Notes: generated by a model from the letters alone, not told the origin. Numbered from the stretch's first letter, positions 18,513 to 27,794 are shown. The stretch: 35,935 nucleotides of DNA from Bacteroides sp. UBA1317 (GCA_002307035.1 DBTL01000009.1:1-35935); one strand, 5' to 3'. Program-made: numbers and translations.

Positions 18513-18572
18513 AAAAGACTTAAGAGCTTATGTGTAAACACCTAAGTCTTTTAAAAAAACGCTTAGGTGTTT
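18513..18572 (-). promoter_or_regulatory. Putative attenuator: two mutually exclusive hairpins between GT2 and DUF4922 genes
   Basis: In transcript order (minus strand), AAACACCTAAG (18572-18562) pairs perfectly with CTTAGGTGTTT (18546-18536), giving hairpin 1. The segment AAAAGACTTA (18552-18543) pairs perfectly with TAAGTCTTTT (18522-18513), giving hairpin 2, which runs into a U-rich stretch like an intrinsic terminator. The two hairpins share bases 18543-18546 and cannot form completely together. The 110-bp gap is the largest in this part of the operon. A terminator/antiterminator switch is inferred. Confidence 0.5.
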
Positions 18573-18593
18573 TATTCATCACGTCCTTTTGTC

Positions 18594-20054
18594 TTATTTC
18601 TTGTTTAGAGCAATGCGTGCCTGGAGTTCCCAAGTGCGTATCCTGTCCTTATAGGTGTTATGTCCGTTCATCTTGACCACATCAAGTGAAGCGTCCGAAT
18701 TATCCTCCCAACGGCGACAGAGATAAACAACATCGTACACGCGACCTATCTGGTAATGACGGGAGAAGTTGAGGCCCAAAGCATAATCTTCACCATAACT
18801 GGTATTGGGTACGTTCACTTCTCGCAATACCGGAGTGTAGAAGGCACGTGGAGCACCAAGTCCGTTGATGCGTAATGCATTGTTACGCCCGTTCTCGGGA
18901 GTCCATTCTTTGTGATCGATGATGCCCGGAGCAATCATGTTCATCTTGAAATCAGTCATCATATAAGTACCTACTACCATGGCACAGTTCTGCTCATAGA
19001 AGGCGTTAACCATCGTTTGCAGCGTATTCTCGTCTTTGTAAACGTCGTCACTATCGAGTTGAACGGCAAACTTACCGCACTTCTCGTGATGTACGCCTAT
19101 ATTCCAACAACCACCAATGCCCAAGTCTTTTCGTGAGGGGATGATGTGTATCAACCGTTCGTCAGCAGCATACTTATCAATAATTTCGGTGGTACCGTCA
19201 GTAGAAAAGTTATCGATGATGATTAGGTTGAATTTGAACGTTGTGTTTTGTTTCAATACAGACTTGATAGCGTCCTCGATTGTACGCATGCGGTTGCGTA
19301 CGGGAATGATGACAGATGCCTCGTATTCGAAATTGCCTGCATTAAACTCTATCTTAGTGAACTCGGGAGCAAGATAACCGCCAATTTCTTTTAAGTGCTC
19401 TGTGCATGCCTGTTCCATCTCAACTTGTACCCCACGATTTTTAGGATCTACATAGTCAAAGATCTTTTCTCCACTTTTGCGCGTATCGTTTTCTACCTCC
19501 GAATACAGATATTCGTTGATGTGCACAAGTGGCGCTTTTTGAGAAAGCTTCAAGCGAAGATCATATAGCCCGGCAAACTGATAATTGGCTTTCAGTCTTC
19601 CAACTGCTTCTTTCAGTGCGTTAGCTTTATAAAGTAATACCGAACCGAAATTGAAGTCATCACGCAAACTGCCGAATTGATAAGCGATAACCGGTGCATT
19701 CGCTTTTGATTCACCCACAATCTGGTAATGGTCAGCATATACCATTCCGGCATTTGAATCTTCAGCGATATGAATCATCCTCTCAAGAGCAAAAAGTCCG
19801 AGCTCTAATGTGGTGTATTTGGTATAGAACAAAGTATACTCGGCTTCTGAACGTTCTGCAATAGCACGCATGGTGGCTGTTGAGTTCAATGCCGGTACTG
19901 TAATAACTTCGCATCCGCTCATAGTTTCATCCGTTGGCTCTATAGTAAGTAAGTATATCTTGTTCACCAGATTTGTTTTTTGCAACCCTTGAACTGTTTG
20001 CTGAACTTGTGCTACTCCTGCAAAAGGAATGAAGCAGTTGATGATTGGTTTCAT
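18594..20054 (-). CDS. Tandem GT-A (family 2) glycosyltransferase-like protein
   Basis: A 486-residue cytoplasmic protein with two GT-A-like halves. The C-terminal half (~245-480) is a clear GT2 domain: ASVIIPVRNRMRTIEDAI, IIIDNFSTDGTTEII, GGCWNIGV and the nucleotide/metal motif LDSDD (333-337). The N-terminal half (~1-225) looks like a diverged GT2 domain with GMVYADHY (103-110) in place of a clean DxD. There are no membrane spans. Donor and acceptor are unknown. It is the first gene upstream of the SpoIID/DUF4922 pair and is separated from it by the putative attenuator, so its expression may be uncoupled from them. Confidence 0.82.
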   Translation of the reverse strand: MKPIINCFIPFAGVAQVQQTVQGLQKTNLVNKIYLLTIEPTDETMSGCEVITVPALNSTATMRAIAERSEAEYTLFYTKYTTLELGLFALERMIHIAEDSNAGMVYADHYQIVGESKANAPVIAYQFGSLRDDFNFGSVLLYKANALKEAVGRLKANYQFAGLYDLRLKLSQKAPLVHINEYLYSEVENDTRKSGEKIFDYVDPKNRGVQVEMEQACTEHLKEIGGYLAPEFTKIEFNAGNFEYEASVIIPVRNRMRTIEDAIKSVLKQNTTFKFNLIIIDNFSTDGTTEIIDKYAADERLIHIIPSRKDLGIGGCWNIGVHHEKCGKFAVQLDSDDVYKDENTLQTMVNAFYEQNCAMVVGTYMMTDFKMNMIAPGIIDHKEWTPENGRNNALRINGLGAPRAFYTPVLREVNVPNTSYGEDYALGLNFSRHYQIGRVYDVVYLCRRWEDNSDASLDVVKMNGHNTYKDRIRTWELQARIALNKK

Positions 20055-20092
20055 TCTTGTTTTCGTTTTATATTTCCTTATTTATTATCTTT

Positions 20093-21946
20093 TTATTTCT
20101 TTTCGATCCATTCCAATAACCCGATTTCACCGCCTGTTGCAGTAAATAAGACTTGGTGGCGACTAATTGGAACAACCGTACTGATCAGTGAATTACCAAC
20201 TTTGTGTTTCCACAAGACCTTTCCTGTCAAAGGCTCTAAGGCAAAGATGAGGCCACTTTTTGTGCTTCCAAATACGATCCCGTCTTTCTCTACAGGCATA
20301 GAAGGAGCATGCTCGTAGCCAAAACCGACATTTGATACCCATAGCTGATGAGGCTTATCTCCTTTTGTTGCAAAACAAACGATACTGTCGTTCATCGTTT
20401 TGCTGTATACTCTTTCTTTATCCTCTGATAGGCCAATAGTTTCGCGCACCACTGATTGTTTGGTTCGCCAGACTGTTTCGCCTGTTTCCAAATCGATGGC
20501 TGTCATAGCACGCTCAGGATCTGTTATGAATACCTTTCCGTATGCAGCAACCGGCCATACTGCCGCTGGTGAGAAATGCATCCGCGTCAAACCGCCTGTC
20601 CATTTCCATAATTTTTTTCCGTTTGTCTTATCGAGTGCGTACAACGTATTGTCCCATGCACCAAAAATAACTTTATTCCCTTCGATAAGGGGACGAGTTT
20701 CTATGTATCCTTTCACTTGATCATATGCCCAACGGACTTTTCCTGTTTTCACCTCTATTGCACGAAAAGTATGATCACTGGCACCGATGTAAGCTACTCC
20801 GTTTTCAATCCTTACAGCTCCAAGTACAGGTTCGTTCGCATTTACTGTCCATATCACTTTACCACTTTTTGCATTCAATCCATAGATGTTCTTGTCTGCG
20901 GAACCGAAAACAACGACTCCTTTCTCTACGGCCGGAGTTCCTACGATACGGTTACCTGATTGAAAAGCCCAGAGCTTCTTTCCGCTCTTCAGTTCGTAGC
21001 AAGTCAGCACACCCATGTCGTTTCCCACATATACTCTTTTGTCTGCATAAGCCGGCGAACTATAAATACCGACTCCGGAACGAACAATCCATGACTCTTT
21101 TACTTGAAAGAAGGTTTGGTTGACCGAGAAATCAGGATATTTATTGCTTGCACCTTTTTCATCATAATACTTCTTCTGGAGTGACAGTGAAGCCCATTCT
21201 TTCATCTCGGAACCAATTTTGTGTTCATAGACAATAATGGAATCAGGAGTTACATCGTACACGGAATATCCTCCGACGCTGTCTTTAGCTCTAAGATTGG
21301 AACGATTTAATATACCCGGTATGCCATCATAGGAAAGGAATCGATTGCTGTGATAATGTCCTCCGAGGAAAGCACGTATATTGTATGGTCGTACGGCATC
21401 TGTCACATCAAACCAATTGTCCACGTCGCCATCTTGTAGCGGATAATGTGTTGCCAGAATTACGGGTTTCTCTTTTCCTGCTTTGCTGAGTTCTTCTTTT
21501 AGCCAAGTAATATCTTGTGGAGAGACATGCCCATCTGCCATTCGCATAAGGGGGCCTGAGTTAAATCCCAGAAACAAAAAGCCATTGTGCTCAAACTCGA
21601 ATCGCTCAGCACCAAAGATATGGCTGAATGCAGTGACGCCTGATTCACTCCACTTTGTTTCGTGATTTCCCAGAATAATATAATATTTCACTTTTAATCC
21701 GTTAAGGATATCATGCGCTATTTGCAGACTATTTCGATCACCTTCCTCTGTGATGTCTCCGGTAACCAACACAAAATCGATATTCGGAGTTGCATTAATC
21801 TGCTTGACAGAGTTTTGCAAATCTTCTATGGATGTTGGGTTTTTAGAGATGTGGATATCCGTGACCAGCGCAAACCGAAAAGGTTGTGCAAGCAGTGCGG
21901 ACAAAGCCACAAAGAAAAGAGCTAATATGATCAATCCTTTTTTCAT
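20093..21946 (-). CDS. Metallophosphoesterase fused to a PQQ-like beta-propeller, secreted
   Basis: A 617-residue exported protein (signal peptide ending SALLAQ). Residues ~24-260 form a calcineurin-like phosphoesterase with all metal-ligand motifs: DIH (30-32), GDITEEGD (63-70), GNHE (93-96), THYP (H167) and GGHYH (195-199). Residues ~290-610 hold repeated blades of a PQQ/BamB-type propeller, each with a WAF, WTV, WAY or WKW phrase after a GK- or GE- turn. The phosphoesterase could remove a phosphate or pyrophosphate from a cell-wall fragment such as an undecaprenyl- or teichoic-type linkage, but this is a guess. It lies 12 bp after the amidase gene, so it belongs to the peptidoglycan operon. 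Confidence 0.85.
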   Translation of the reverse strand: MKKGLIILALFFVALSALLAQPFRFALVTDIHISKNPTSIEDLQNSVKQINATPNIDFVLVTGDITEEGDRNSLQIAHDILNGLKVKYYIILGNHETKWSESGVTAFSHIFGAERFEFEHNGFLFLGFNSGPLMRMADGHVSPQDITWLKEELSKAGKEKPVILATHYPLQDGDVDNWFDVTDAVRPYNIRAFLGGHYHSNRFLSYDGIPGILNRSNLRAKDSVGGYSVYDVTPDSIIVYEHKIGSEMKEWASLSLQKKYYDEKGASNKYPDFSVNQTFFQVKESWIVRSGVGIYSSPAYADKRVYVGNDMGVLTCYELKSGKKLWAFQSGNRIVGTPAVEKGVVVFGSADKNIYGLNAKSGKVIWTVNANEPVLGAVRIENGVAYIGASDHTFRAIEVKTGKVRWAYDQVKGYIETRPLIEGNKVIFGAWDNTLYALDKTNGKKLWKWTGGLTRMHFSPAAVWPVAAYGKVFITDPERAMTAIDLETGETVWRTKQSVVRETIGLSEDKERVYSKTMNDSIVCFATKGDKPHQLWVSNVGFGYEHAPSMPVEKDGIVFGSTKSGLIFALEPLTGKVLWKHKVGNSLISTVVPISRHQVLFTATGGEIGLLEWIEKK

Positions 21947-21958
21947 AATTCAGTCTGC

Positions 21959-24900
21959 TTATTTTTTGCGTTGTTTCTCAAAGAAAGAAAGTATTGATTG
22001 CATCAATTGCTCTCTCTCACCACTTGTGCGTATGGATTCGAAGGGAAATCCCAGTACACATGTTTTGTAATCTCCCTCATAAGCTATTCCGGCACTAAGA
22101 TTGTTCTCCGAATATCGAAGTACGGTATATGCTCCTTCGGCCGAAGGCTCTAATGCATCGGGTGATTCTACTACATAAGAATCGGAGTTCAATTCATTGT
22201 AATAACTGTACTTACCGTTGATCATGTCAAATGGTGAGGCTACACTCTTTACTTGTCCCGTTGTTGCAGCCTGACCTACACGCCATTTGTATTTAAGAAT
22301 ATCAGTGGCAAAAGCTTTATCTTCTTTGTTTGCTTGAGCATTATCCCATAAATCAGAGGCAACATAGGCTCCTGAAACAAAGATATTTCCTCCCGCTTTG
22401 GAATAAGTCGAAATCGCTTTTTGCATTTCCGGTGTGAAGGTCTTAAACTCCATTGGAATGACTCCTCCTCGTCCCATCTTCGTTTGTTTTTCTTTGCCTA
22501 AAATCAAATCGACAGATGGGTAATCGTTCATGGAGGCATGTTTGTTCTCTATTGCTTCATCACTACAAGAAACGAAAGAGTAACCGGCTTTGAGGATTGC
22601 TGCACCATGCACAGCCGGATAATCAAATGTATTTCCCGCAATAACCATCGTTTCGTAATTTCCATAGCTATCGCCAAAACCTGATGCATCATCATCCATC
22701 CAAGGTATGACACGGCGGAACTCTTTCATACTACCAATATAACTGATGTCCTCTTTATAAGGAACTCCGTGATCTAATTGATCGAGGAATCCGGCAATAC
22801 TATCTGCGGGAGCAACAAAATCAGCCGGAGCGCTGATTCTGTCGAATCCGTTGATAACCAAAACTGTACCCTTAGAGTTGAATGCTCTGCCGGTAGAAAG
22901 AACCTCCGAAGGGAAACTTTCTCCACCTTTGTTTAAGGCAGTCACTTTGTAACTACAAACCACGCCGGCCGGAACCACAGTGCGATAAGAATTCTGTTTA
23001 ACGACTATTCCGTTATCAAAATCTCCATCCCCTATGCGTGTATATACAATGTACTTTTCAGCTTTAGCTGTTGCCTCCAGTGGATCATTGACCGGTTGCC
23101 AAGTCAATTCCATCTCATTTTCTCCGATGAAACGGATACTCATATTGTCCACCGGCAATGGTTGCACTACGTATTCTTGTTTGTATTGCGAACAGAGAAA
23201 CTGGAGCATTCCCTTATATATGGAGCGGCTTACTGTGAAGCGGAAACGAGGATCAATGCCATAGCGCATATCTGCAAAGTTCTGATGAGACAGTAGTTCT
23301 AACAACATGGTAGGAACTTTTGGCACTCGAGCTTCAAAGTACGATTGATTCCACATACCACGGCGTGTCCATTTAGGCTCGTACAAAGCGCGAATGTCAT
23401 TCACAATGTTGGTCTGTATCAAATCGGTTAGGTCTCTTGATGCATAGCGGGATGTTCCATTGGCAAATGTTCCGTCATAACCTGCTGTTTGGAAAATACC
23501 TAATGTACCGATAATGGAATCGTTCATCGTAGTTCCTGCATCCGAATGAAAGGCAAAAGCCATATCAACAGGGATTTTTAATCCTTTATCAGTAGGACAG
23601 GCAGATGATCCTCCTGCTAAATAGTTCACCCATAATCCACGTGACTTATAATCGTCCGTATAGTCGTTTTTTCCTTGGCTTTCGGAATAGACACTATCAG
23701 GCATGCCCGCCCATTGGAGCCAATAACGAGCGCCTTCGGTAAATCTTGGATAACCACTTGTCTCGTATGGATAATCTACTTTAGGCAACTGCTTGGTTGT
23801 TATCGGAGTTGTGATATCAGAGCTTCGAGTATTTTCAGTAGCTATACCACCATCGGCTATTCTACGTGCTATGTTGCCATAACCTCCTCCAATCTTAATC
23901 GCATCCGCTGTGACCATTCGTCCCGACTTATCCGATTTGTTGCTTAATGCCACTTTGCAAGCATCATTTCTTCCTGCATCGAAACTAAAATGTCCCAGAT
24001 AAATCCATGTGCCACCGCCCATGGTTTGGTTGACTTTGAATTGAGATATGCCACCCTTGTGATAAACAGTGTAGAGAGCATCTTCCGTACTATTCTCTAC
24101 CGTTTTGTAAGACACATAAACGGCATACTTACCCGCTTTCGGAATAGAAGGAATCCACTCTGCCAAGTTTTCTTTTCCTTTCTTTATTGTTTCCGTTAAG
24201 CGGTAAGTACCCTCTTTGAAAGGATTCTCAAAATTGATGTAGTGATCACGTAAATGGGCAAATCCGGTTTCTTTACCTGTACTCCATTGCTTATCAGCAT
24301 CCTTTTCGGTGTAGACAGATGCATTGCGGCAACCGTCATTATCAATGATAACCTCCACCGCCTGAGTGTCTCTCTCTCGAGGAAGCAATACGTTTGCTCC
24401 TGCATTCTCAAGCATTGGAACAAGGTAGGGGAGGACAAAACTCTGAGTATAGAGATCTTCTACCGTTTGAAAGATGCGGGCTCGCTGCCACTCCCAACGT
24501 GTTAGTTTAGGTTCATAATAAAATCCGTGACTTTGCCACAAAGCAATGTGTCTGCTCTGCAAACCTTTCGTGGGGGCGTAAGGTACAGAGAGTTTGCTAA
24601 TCAATGGTTTATCAGACTTATTGGTAAAAGAACCTGCTTTTTTATCCTTTTTGCTCCGCAAAGCCATTGGGATAAACTCTTCAATCGCTTTTTTGTCAGT
24701 GCAGATTTTTAGTTTGTATTTTGCTAATTCCTGGGGGAGGAGAGCTTGTACTTCACGATAAATAGTCTGCACATTGTCTTCACGAAATGGGATGTAAGAG
24801 CAATTAATGTTGGCAAAGAGAATGAGTTCATTCTTCTCAATGGCAACAGAATCAATCTTTATCCTGGCAACAGAAATCTCCTTACGAGCTGTAACGGTAA

Positions 24901-25012
24901 GAAAATTGCCGATCTTAGTCCGCAGTTCCGTAGAGACTTCTTGTGCAATCATGGCTTGTGGGAGCAAACCGAAAGCTAATAGATATAAAAATGACGCACG
25001 TTTTAAATTCAT
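21959..25012 (-). CDS. Large N-acetylmuramoyl-L-alanine amidase with inserted golvesin-type domain
   Basis: A 1017-residue secreted protein (signal peptide ending AMIAQ). An Amidase_3-like fold is split: SHGFYYE (H162), the following helix with E185, then FAFHSDAG (H489) supply likely zinc ligands, and MLLELLSHQNFADMRYG (E572) the catalytic glutamate. Between them, ~250-375, is a golvesin C-terminal-like domain (VYHKGGISQFKVNQ, GGGTWIYLGHF, ADAIKIGGG). A fibronectin type III domain follows (~620-715), then a ~290-residue C-terminal region resembling a class I amidotransferase-like fold (VLVINGFDRIS, GGNIFVSGAYVASDLW). Such proteins are often called xanthan lyase in databases, but the amidase motifs and operon point to cleavage of the MurNAc-L-Ala bond in the periplasm. 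Confidence 0.83.
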   Translation of the reverse strand: MNLKRASFLYLLAFGLLPQAMIAQEVSTELRTKIGNFLTVTARKEISVARIKIDSVAIEKNELILFANINCSYIPFREDNVQTIYREVQALLPQELAKYKLKICTDKKAIEEFIPMALRSKKDKKAGSFTNKSDKPLISKLSVPYAPTKGLQSRHIALWQSHGFYYEPKLTRWEWQRARIFQTVEDLYTQSFVLPYLVPMLENAGANVLLPRERDTQAVEVIIDNDGCRNASVYTEKDADKQWSTGKETGFAHLRDHYINFENPFKEGTYRLTETIKKGKENLAEWIPSIPKAGKYAVYVSYKTVENSTEDALYTVYHKGGISQFKVNQTMGGGTWIYLGHFSFDAGRNDACKVALSNKSDKSGRMVTADAIKIGGGYGNIARRIADGGIATENTRSSDITTPITTKQLPKVDYPYETSGYPRFTEGARYWLQWAGMPDSVYSESQGKNDYTDDYKSRGLWVNYLAGGSSACPTDKGLKIPVDMAFAFHSDAGTTMNDSIIGTLGIFQTAGYDGTFANGTSRYASRDLTDLIQTNIVNDIRALYEPKWTRRGMWNQSYFEARVPKVPTMLLELLSHQNFADMRYGIDPRFRFTVSRSIYKGMLQFLCSQYKQEYVVQPLPVDNMSIRFIGENEMELTWQPVNDPLEATAKAEKYIVYTRIGDGDFDNGIVVKQNSYRTVVPAGVVCSYKVTALNKGGESFPSEVLSTGRAFNSKGTVLVINGFDRISAPADFVAPADSIAGFLDQLDHGVPYKEDISYIGSMKEFRRVIPWMDDDASGFGDSYGNYETMVIAGNTFDYPAVHGAAILKAGYSFVSCSDEAIENKHASMNDYPSVDLILGKEKQTKMGRGGVIPMEFKTFTPEMQKAISTYSKAGGNIFVSGAYVASDLWDNAQANKEDKAFATDILKYKWRVGQAATTGQVKSVASPFDMINGKYSYYNELNSDSYVVESPDALEPSAEGAYTVLRYSENNLSAGIAYEGDYKTCVLGFPFESIRTSGEREQLMQSILSFFEKQRKK

Positions 25013-25050
25013 AATTGTGTTAAGTTTATAAATTGATTTTTGCGATTTAT

Positions 25051-26502
25051 TTATTTTTTGTCTTTTACAATCATTAGGCTGAGGCCGATGAAAGTAAATA
25101 ATGCATTAAAGATCAATAGTTCGTAGCTAAACGCATATCCGTTGAACCATGCTTCCGAATTCTTTTGCAAAATGAAGCATAAAATAGGCGAGATGATAGC
25201 CACCAACGGAATATATTTATCTCGAACTTGTTTTTTAGTGAAAATGCCAAATGCGAACAGCCCTAATATGGGACCGTAAGTATAACTAGCCAAAATATAT
25301 ACTGCATCTATGACGCTGGTATTGTTCAGCATATTGAAAACAAGGATGACTAAGCCCATGACTACGGCCATACCTACGTGCACACGCTTACGTATTTTAA
25401 CGATCTCGCCTTCTGCCTTTCCCTTTGTCCCTAGTATATCTACTGTAAAAGAGGTGGTCAGAGCAGTCAGTGCAGAACCGGCGGCCGAGTATGCTGAAGA
25501 GATTAATCCGATAATGAACAGTATGCCTACAATAATGGGAAAGTAATTGCCCGTGGCAATCATCGGAAACAGTCCATCACTCTTAACTGGATTGGAAATT
25601 CCGTTTTGAGCTGTATATGTGTATAGCAATACGCCAAGCATAAGAAAGAGTAAAATAACAAAGAACTGTGATATACCACTGGTGATCATGTTTTTTTGAG
25701 AATCTTTGAAGTTTTTGCAGCTTAGGTTTCGTTGCATCATATCCTGATCCAATCCGGTCATGGCAATCATCGTAAAGATCCCTGCTAGAAACTGTTTGAA
25801 GAAATAACGTTTATCGTTTATATCATCAAAGAAAAATAGTTTAGAAAGATCACTCTTAGTAATGCTCGTTATCATTCCGCTAAAGCTTAGTTTCAGATCG
25901 TATGATATGTAATAAATGCATAATACTACCGATACGATCAAACAAAATGTTTTTAAAGAGTCTGTCCATATCAACGATTTCACTCCGCCACGAAAAGTAT
26001 ATAGCCATACTAAGGCAACAGTAGCAATCACATTTAGGATGAAAGGTAATTGTAAAGGGTCGAAGACCAATAGCTGCAAAGTGAGGCATACTAAGAATAA
26101 GCGGACTGCTGCTCCCAGCATTTTGGAAATAAAGAAAAACCAGGCTCCTGTTTTATAAGAAGATGTTCCGAATCTGTTCTCCAAGTACTCGTAGATGGAA
26201 ACAAGATTCATTTTATAGAATAATGGTATTAATACGAAAGCAATAATGAACTGCCCTGCTACAAAACCGAGTACCATCTGTAGGTATGCAAAGTTGCTGG
26301 TTGCTACCATTCCCGGTACTGAAACAAACGTAACACCCGATATGCTCGAACCAATCATCGCAAAGGCTACCACATACCAAGATGACTTCCGGTTTCCAAC
26401 AAAGAACCCTTGATTGTCTGCTTTCCTACCCGCTACATAGGATATGGAAAATAAAATTAAAAAATAAGCTGCTATCGTAATTAAAACTAAAACAGGGCTC
26501 AT
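25051..26502 (-). CDS. Sodium:solute symporter (SSS family)
   Basis: A 483-residue polytopic inner-membrane protein with about thirteen hydrophobic segments. The N-terminal YFLILFSISYVAGRKADNQG, FAMIGSSISGVTFVSVPG and SAYSAAGSALTALTTSF are typical of the SSS family that includes sialic acid, proline and sugar symporters. It is 38 bp upstream of the amidase gene and 76 bp downstream of a NamZ gene. The cargo could be MurNAc, an amino sugar or a released peptide; sequence alone does not tell. Confidence 0.88.
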   Translation of the reverse strand: MSPVLVLITIAAYFLILFSISYVAGRKADNQGFFVGNRKSSWYVVAFAMIGSSISGVTFVSVPGMVATSNFAYLQMVLGFVAGQFIIAFVLIPLFYKMNLVSIYEYLENRFGTSSYKTGAWFFFISKMLGAAVRLFLVCLTLQLLVFDPLQLPFILNVIATVALVWLYTFRGGVKSLIWTDSLKTFCLIVSVVLCIYYISYDLKLSFSGMITSITKSDLSKLFFFDDINDKRYFFKQFLAGIFTMIAMTGLDQDMMQRNLSCKNFKDSQKNMITSGISQFFVILLFLMLGVLLYTYTAQNGISNPVKSDGLFPMIATGNYFPIIVGILFIIGLISSAYSAAGSALTALTTSFTVDILGTKGKAEGEIVKIRKRVHVGMAVVMGLVILVFNMLNNTSVIDAVYILASYTYGPILGLFAFGIFTKKQVRDKYIPLVAIISPILCFILQKNSEAWFNGYAFSYELLIFNALFTFIGLSLMIVKDKK

Positions 26503-26578
26503 AAGTATACTTTTTATTAGTACTCAGTGATTAATAAATTCGTTTTTCTCTCGTTTGCAATTCGTAAGATCTAGTGCG

Positions 26579-27754
26579 TCATTCTGCATATAACAGGTAT
26601 GGCCTACGCTGTACCTTAAACTTTTCTACATCGCCTTTCCACATTACCTTGATCTCCTTTGCATCCTTTCCTTCTTCAATCATCTTTCGTACATAATCCG
26701 TACCGACCAACAACTCAAAAGACTGGCGAAAGAAATGGCTACCCATGTTAAGATTTCTGTAGGCATCAATAATGTAGCTCAAATCTACGCCTTTTTCCCA
26801 TATTTCTTTATCAGAAAGTCCGCTTAAATTTACACCATGGCATAACTTTCCGAGCTGAGGAGGATTTTTTGCACCCGGAATACTTTTAGGTGTGAAGTTG
26901 TAGTTGTATCCTGTCATATTGGGGTGTCCATAAATCTGGAATGGGAGAGAAGTTCCTCTACCTAAACTAACAGGGGTTGCTTCGAAAAAGCAGGTCGATG
27001 GATAAAGATAAACTGCCTTCATGTTAGGTAAGTTAGGTGATGGAGGAATAGGAAGCTTATATAATGTTTGGTGTGTATAATTTTTGCATTTGATTACTGT
27101 TACATCACAGACTCTTGATGCGGGGAGCCATTTCTCTCCATTTACCATTAAGGCGAGTTCGCCTAAAGTCATGCCATGCACAATGGGAATAGGGAGCCAT
27201 CCCACCCCTGATTTATATTTCATATCAAGTATCGGTCCGTCTACATAGTGGCCGTTGGGATTGGGGCGATCTAAAATTAGCATCTTACGATTATATTCTG
27301 CACAAGCATCCATTAGTTTCACCATAGATATATAATACGTATAGAATCGTAAGCCGACATCTTGTATATCTACAATTAATATATCAAATTTGCGCATAGA
27401 TTCTTCGCTTGGCTTTCCAGCCTTTCCGTCATATAAAGAAAGTATGGGTATCCCCGTTTTGGCATCAACTGAACTTGAAACATGTTCTCCTGCATCTGCA
27501 TTTCCACGGAATCCATGTTCCGGAGAGAAAATAGCAACTACATTGAACTTATTTTCCAACAACACATCCAGAGTGTGCTTATTGCCTATCATACCAGTAT
27601 GATTAGAGAACACGGCAATTCGTTTATTCTTCAAAATCGGGAAGTATTCTTTTGTCAGTTCAGCGCCGACAATAACAGAATTCTCTTCCTTTGGTTGTGC
27701 ATTCATGCATGTTGAACCGCACAATAAAATAGCTATAAGTAGAATCGTTTTCAT
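26579..27754 (-). CDS. Second NamZ-type exo-muramidase, DUF1343 / GH171
   Basis: A 391-residue secreted paralogue of the protein at 13666-14904. Signal peptide MKTILLIAILLCGSTCMNAQ; two cysteines near the cut site leave lipoprotein processing possible. It has RIAVFSNHTG (45-54), FSPEHGFRG with Glu79/His80, DIQDVG and LDRPNPNG. The Glu and the Asp-rich motif are kept, but NPTG has become NHTG and the surrounding sequence diverges widely, suggesting a different fragment length or modification preference. It is the first gene after a promoter box at 27787-27794 and probably leads the long leftward operon. Confidence 0.88.
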   Translation of the reverse strand: MKTILLIAILLCGSTCMNAQPKEENSVIVGAELTKEYFPILKNKRIAVFSNHTGMIGNKHTLDVLLENKFNVVAIFSPEHGFRGNADAGEHVSSSVDAKTGIPILSLYDGKAGKPSEESMRKFDILIVDIQDVGLRFYTYYISMVKLMDACAEYNRKMLILDRPNPNGHYVDGPILDMKYKSGVGWLPIPIVHGMTLGELALMVNGEKWLPASRVCDVTVIKCKNYTHQTLYKLPIPPSPNLPNMKAVYLYPSTCFFEATPVSLGRGTSLPFQIYGHPNMTGYNYNFTPKSIPGAKNPPQLGKLCHGVNLSGLSDKEIWEKGVDLSYIIDAYRNLNMGSHFFRQSFELLVGTDYVRKMIEEGKDAKEIKVMWKGDVEKFKVQRRPYLLYAE

Positions 27755-27786
27755 AAATTAGCGTTATTAGAGGAGTGCTATGCCAA

Positions 27787-27794
27787 CAAAGGTA
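27787..27794 (-). promoter_or_regulatory. Putative promoter box of the NamZ2-led operon
   Basis: The minus strand reads TACCTTTG, an exact TAnnTTTG -7 element, about 33 bp upstream of the ATG at 27754, implying a leader of roughly 25 nt. The -33 element is not distinct. It follows a hairpin that probably ends the SusCD transcript. Confidence 0.55.

Noticed and set aside
21959..25012. Calling the large secreted protein a xanthan lyase
   Set aside because: That label is common for its golvesin-type relatives, but no polysaccharide lyase signature is seen, while amidase zinc and glutamate motifs are present.
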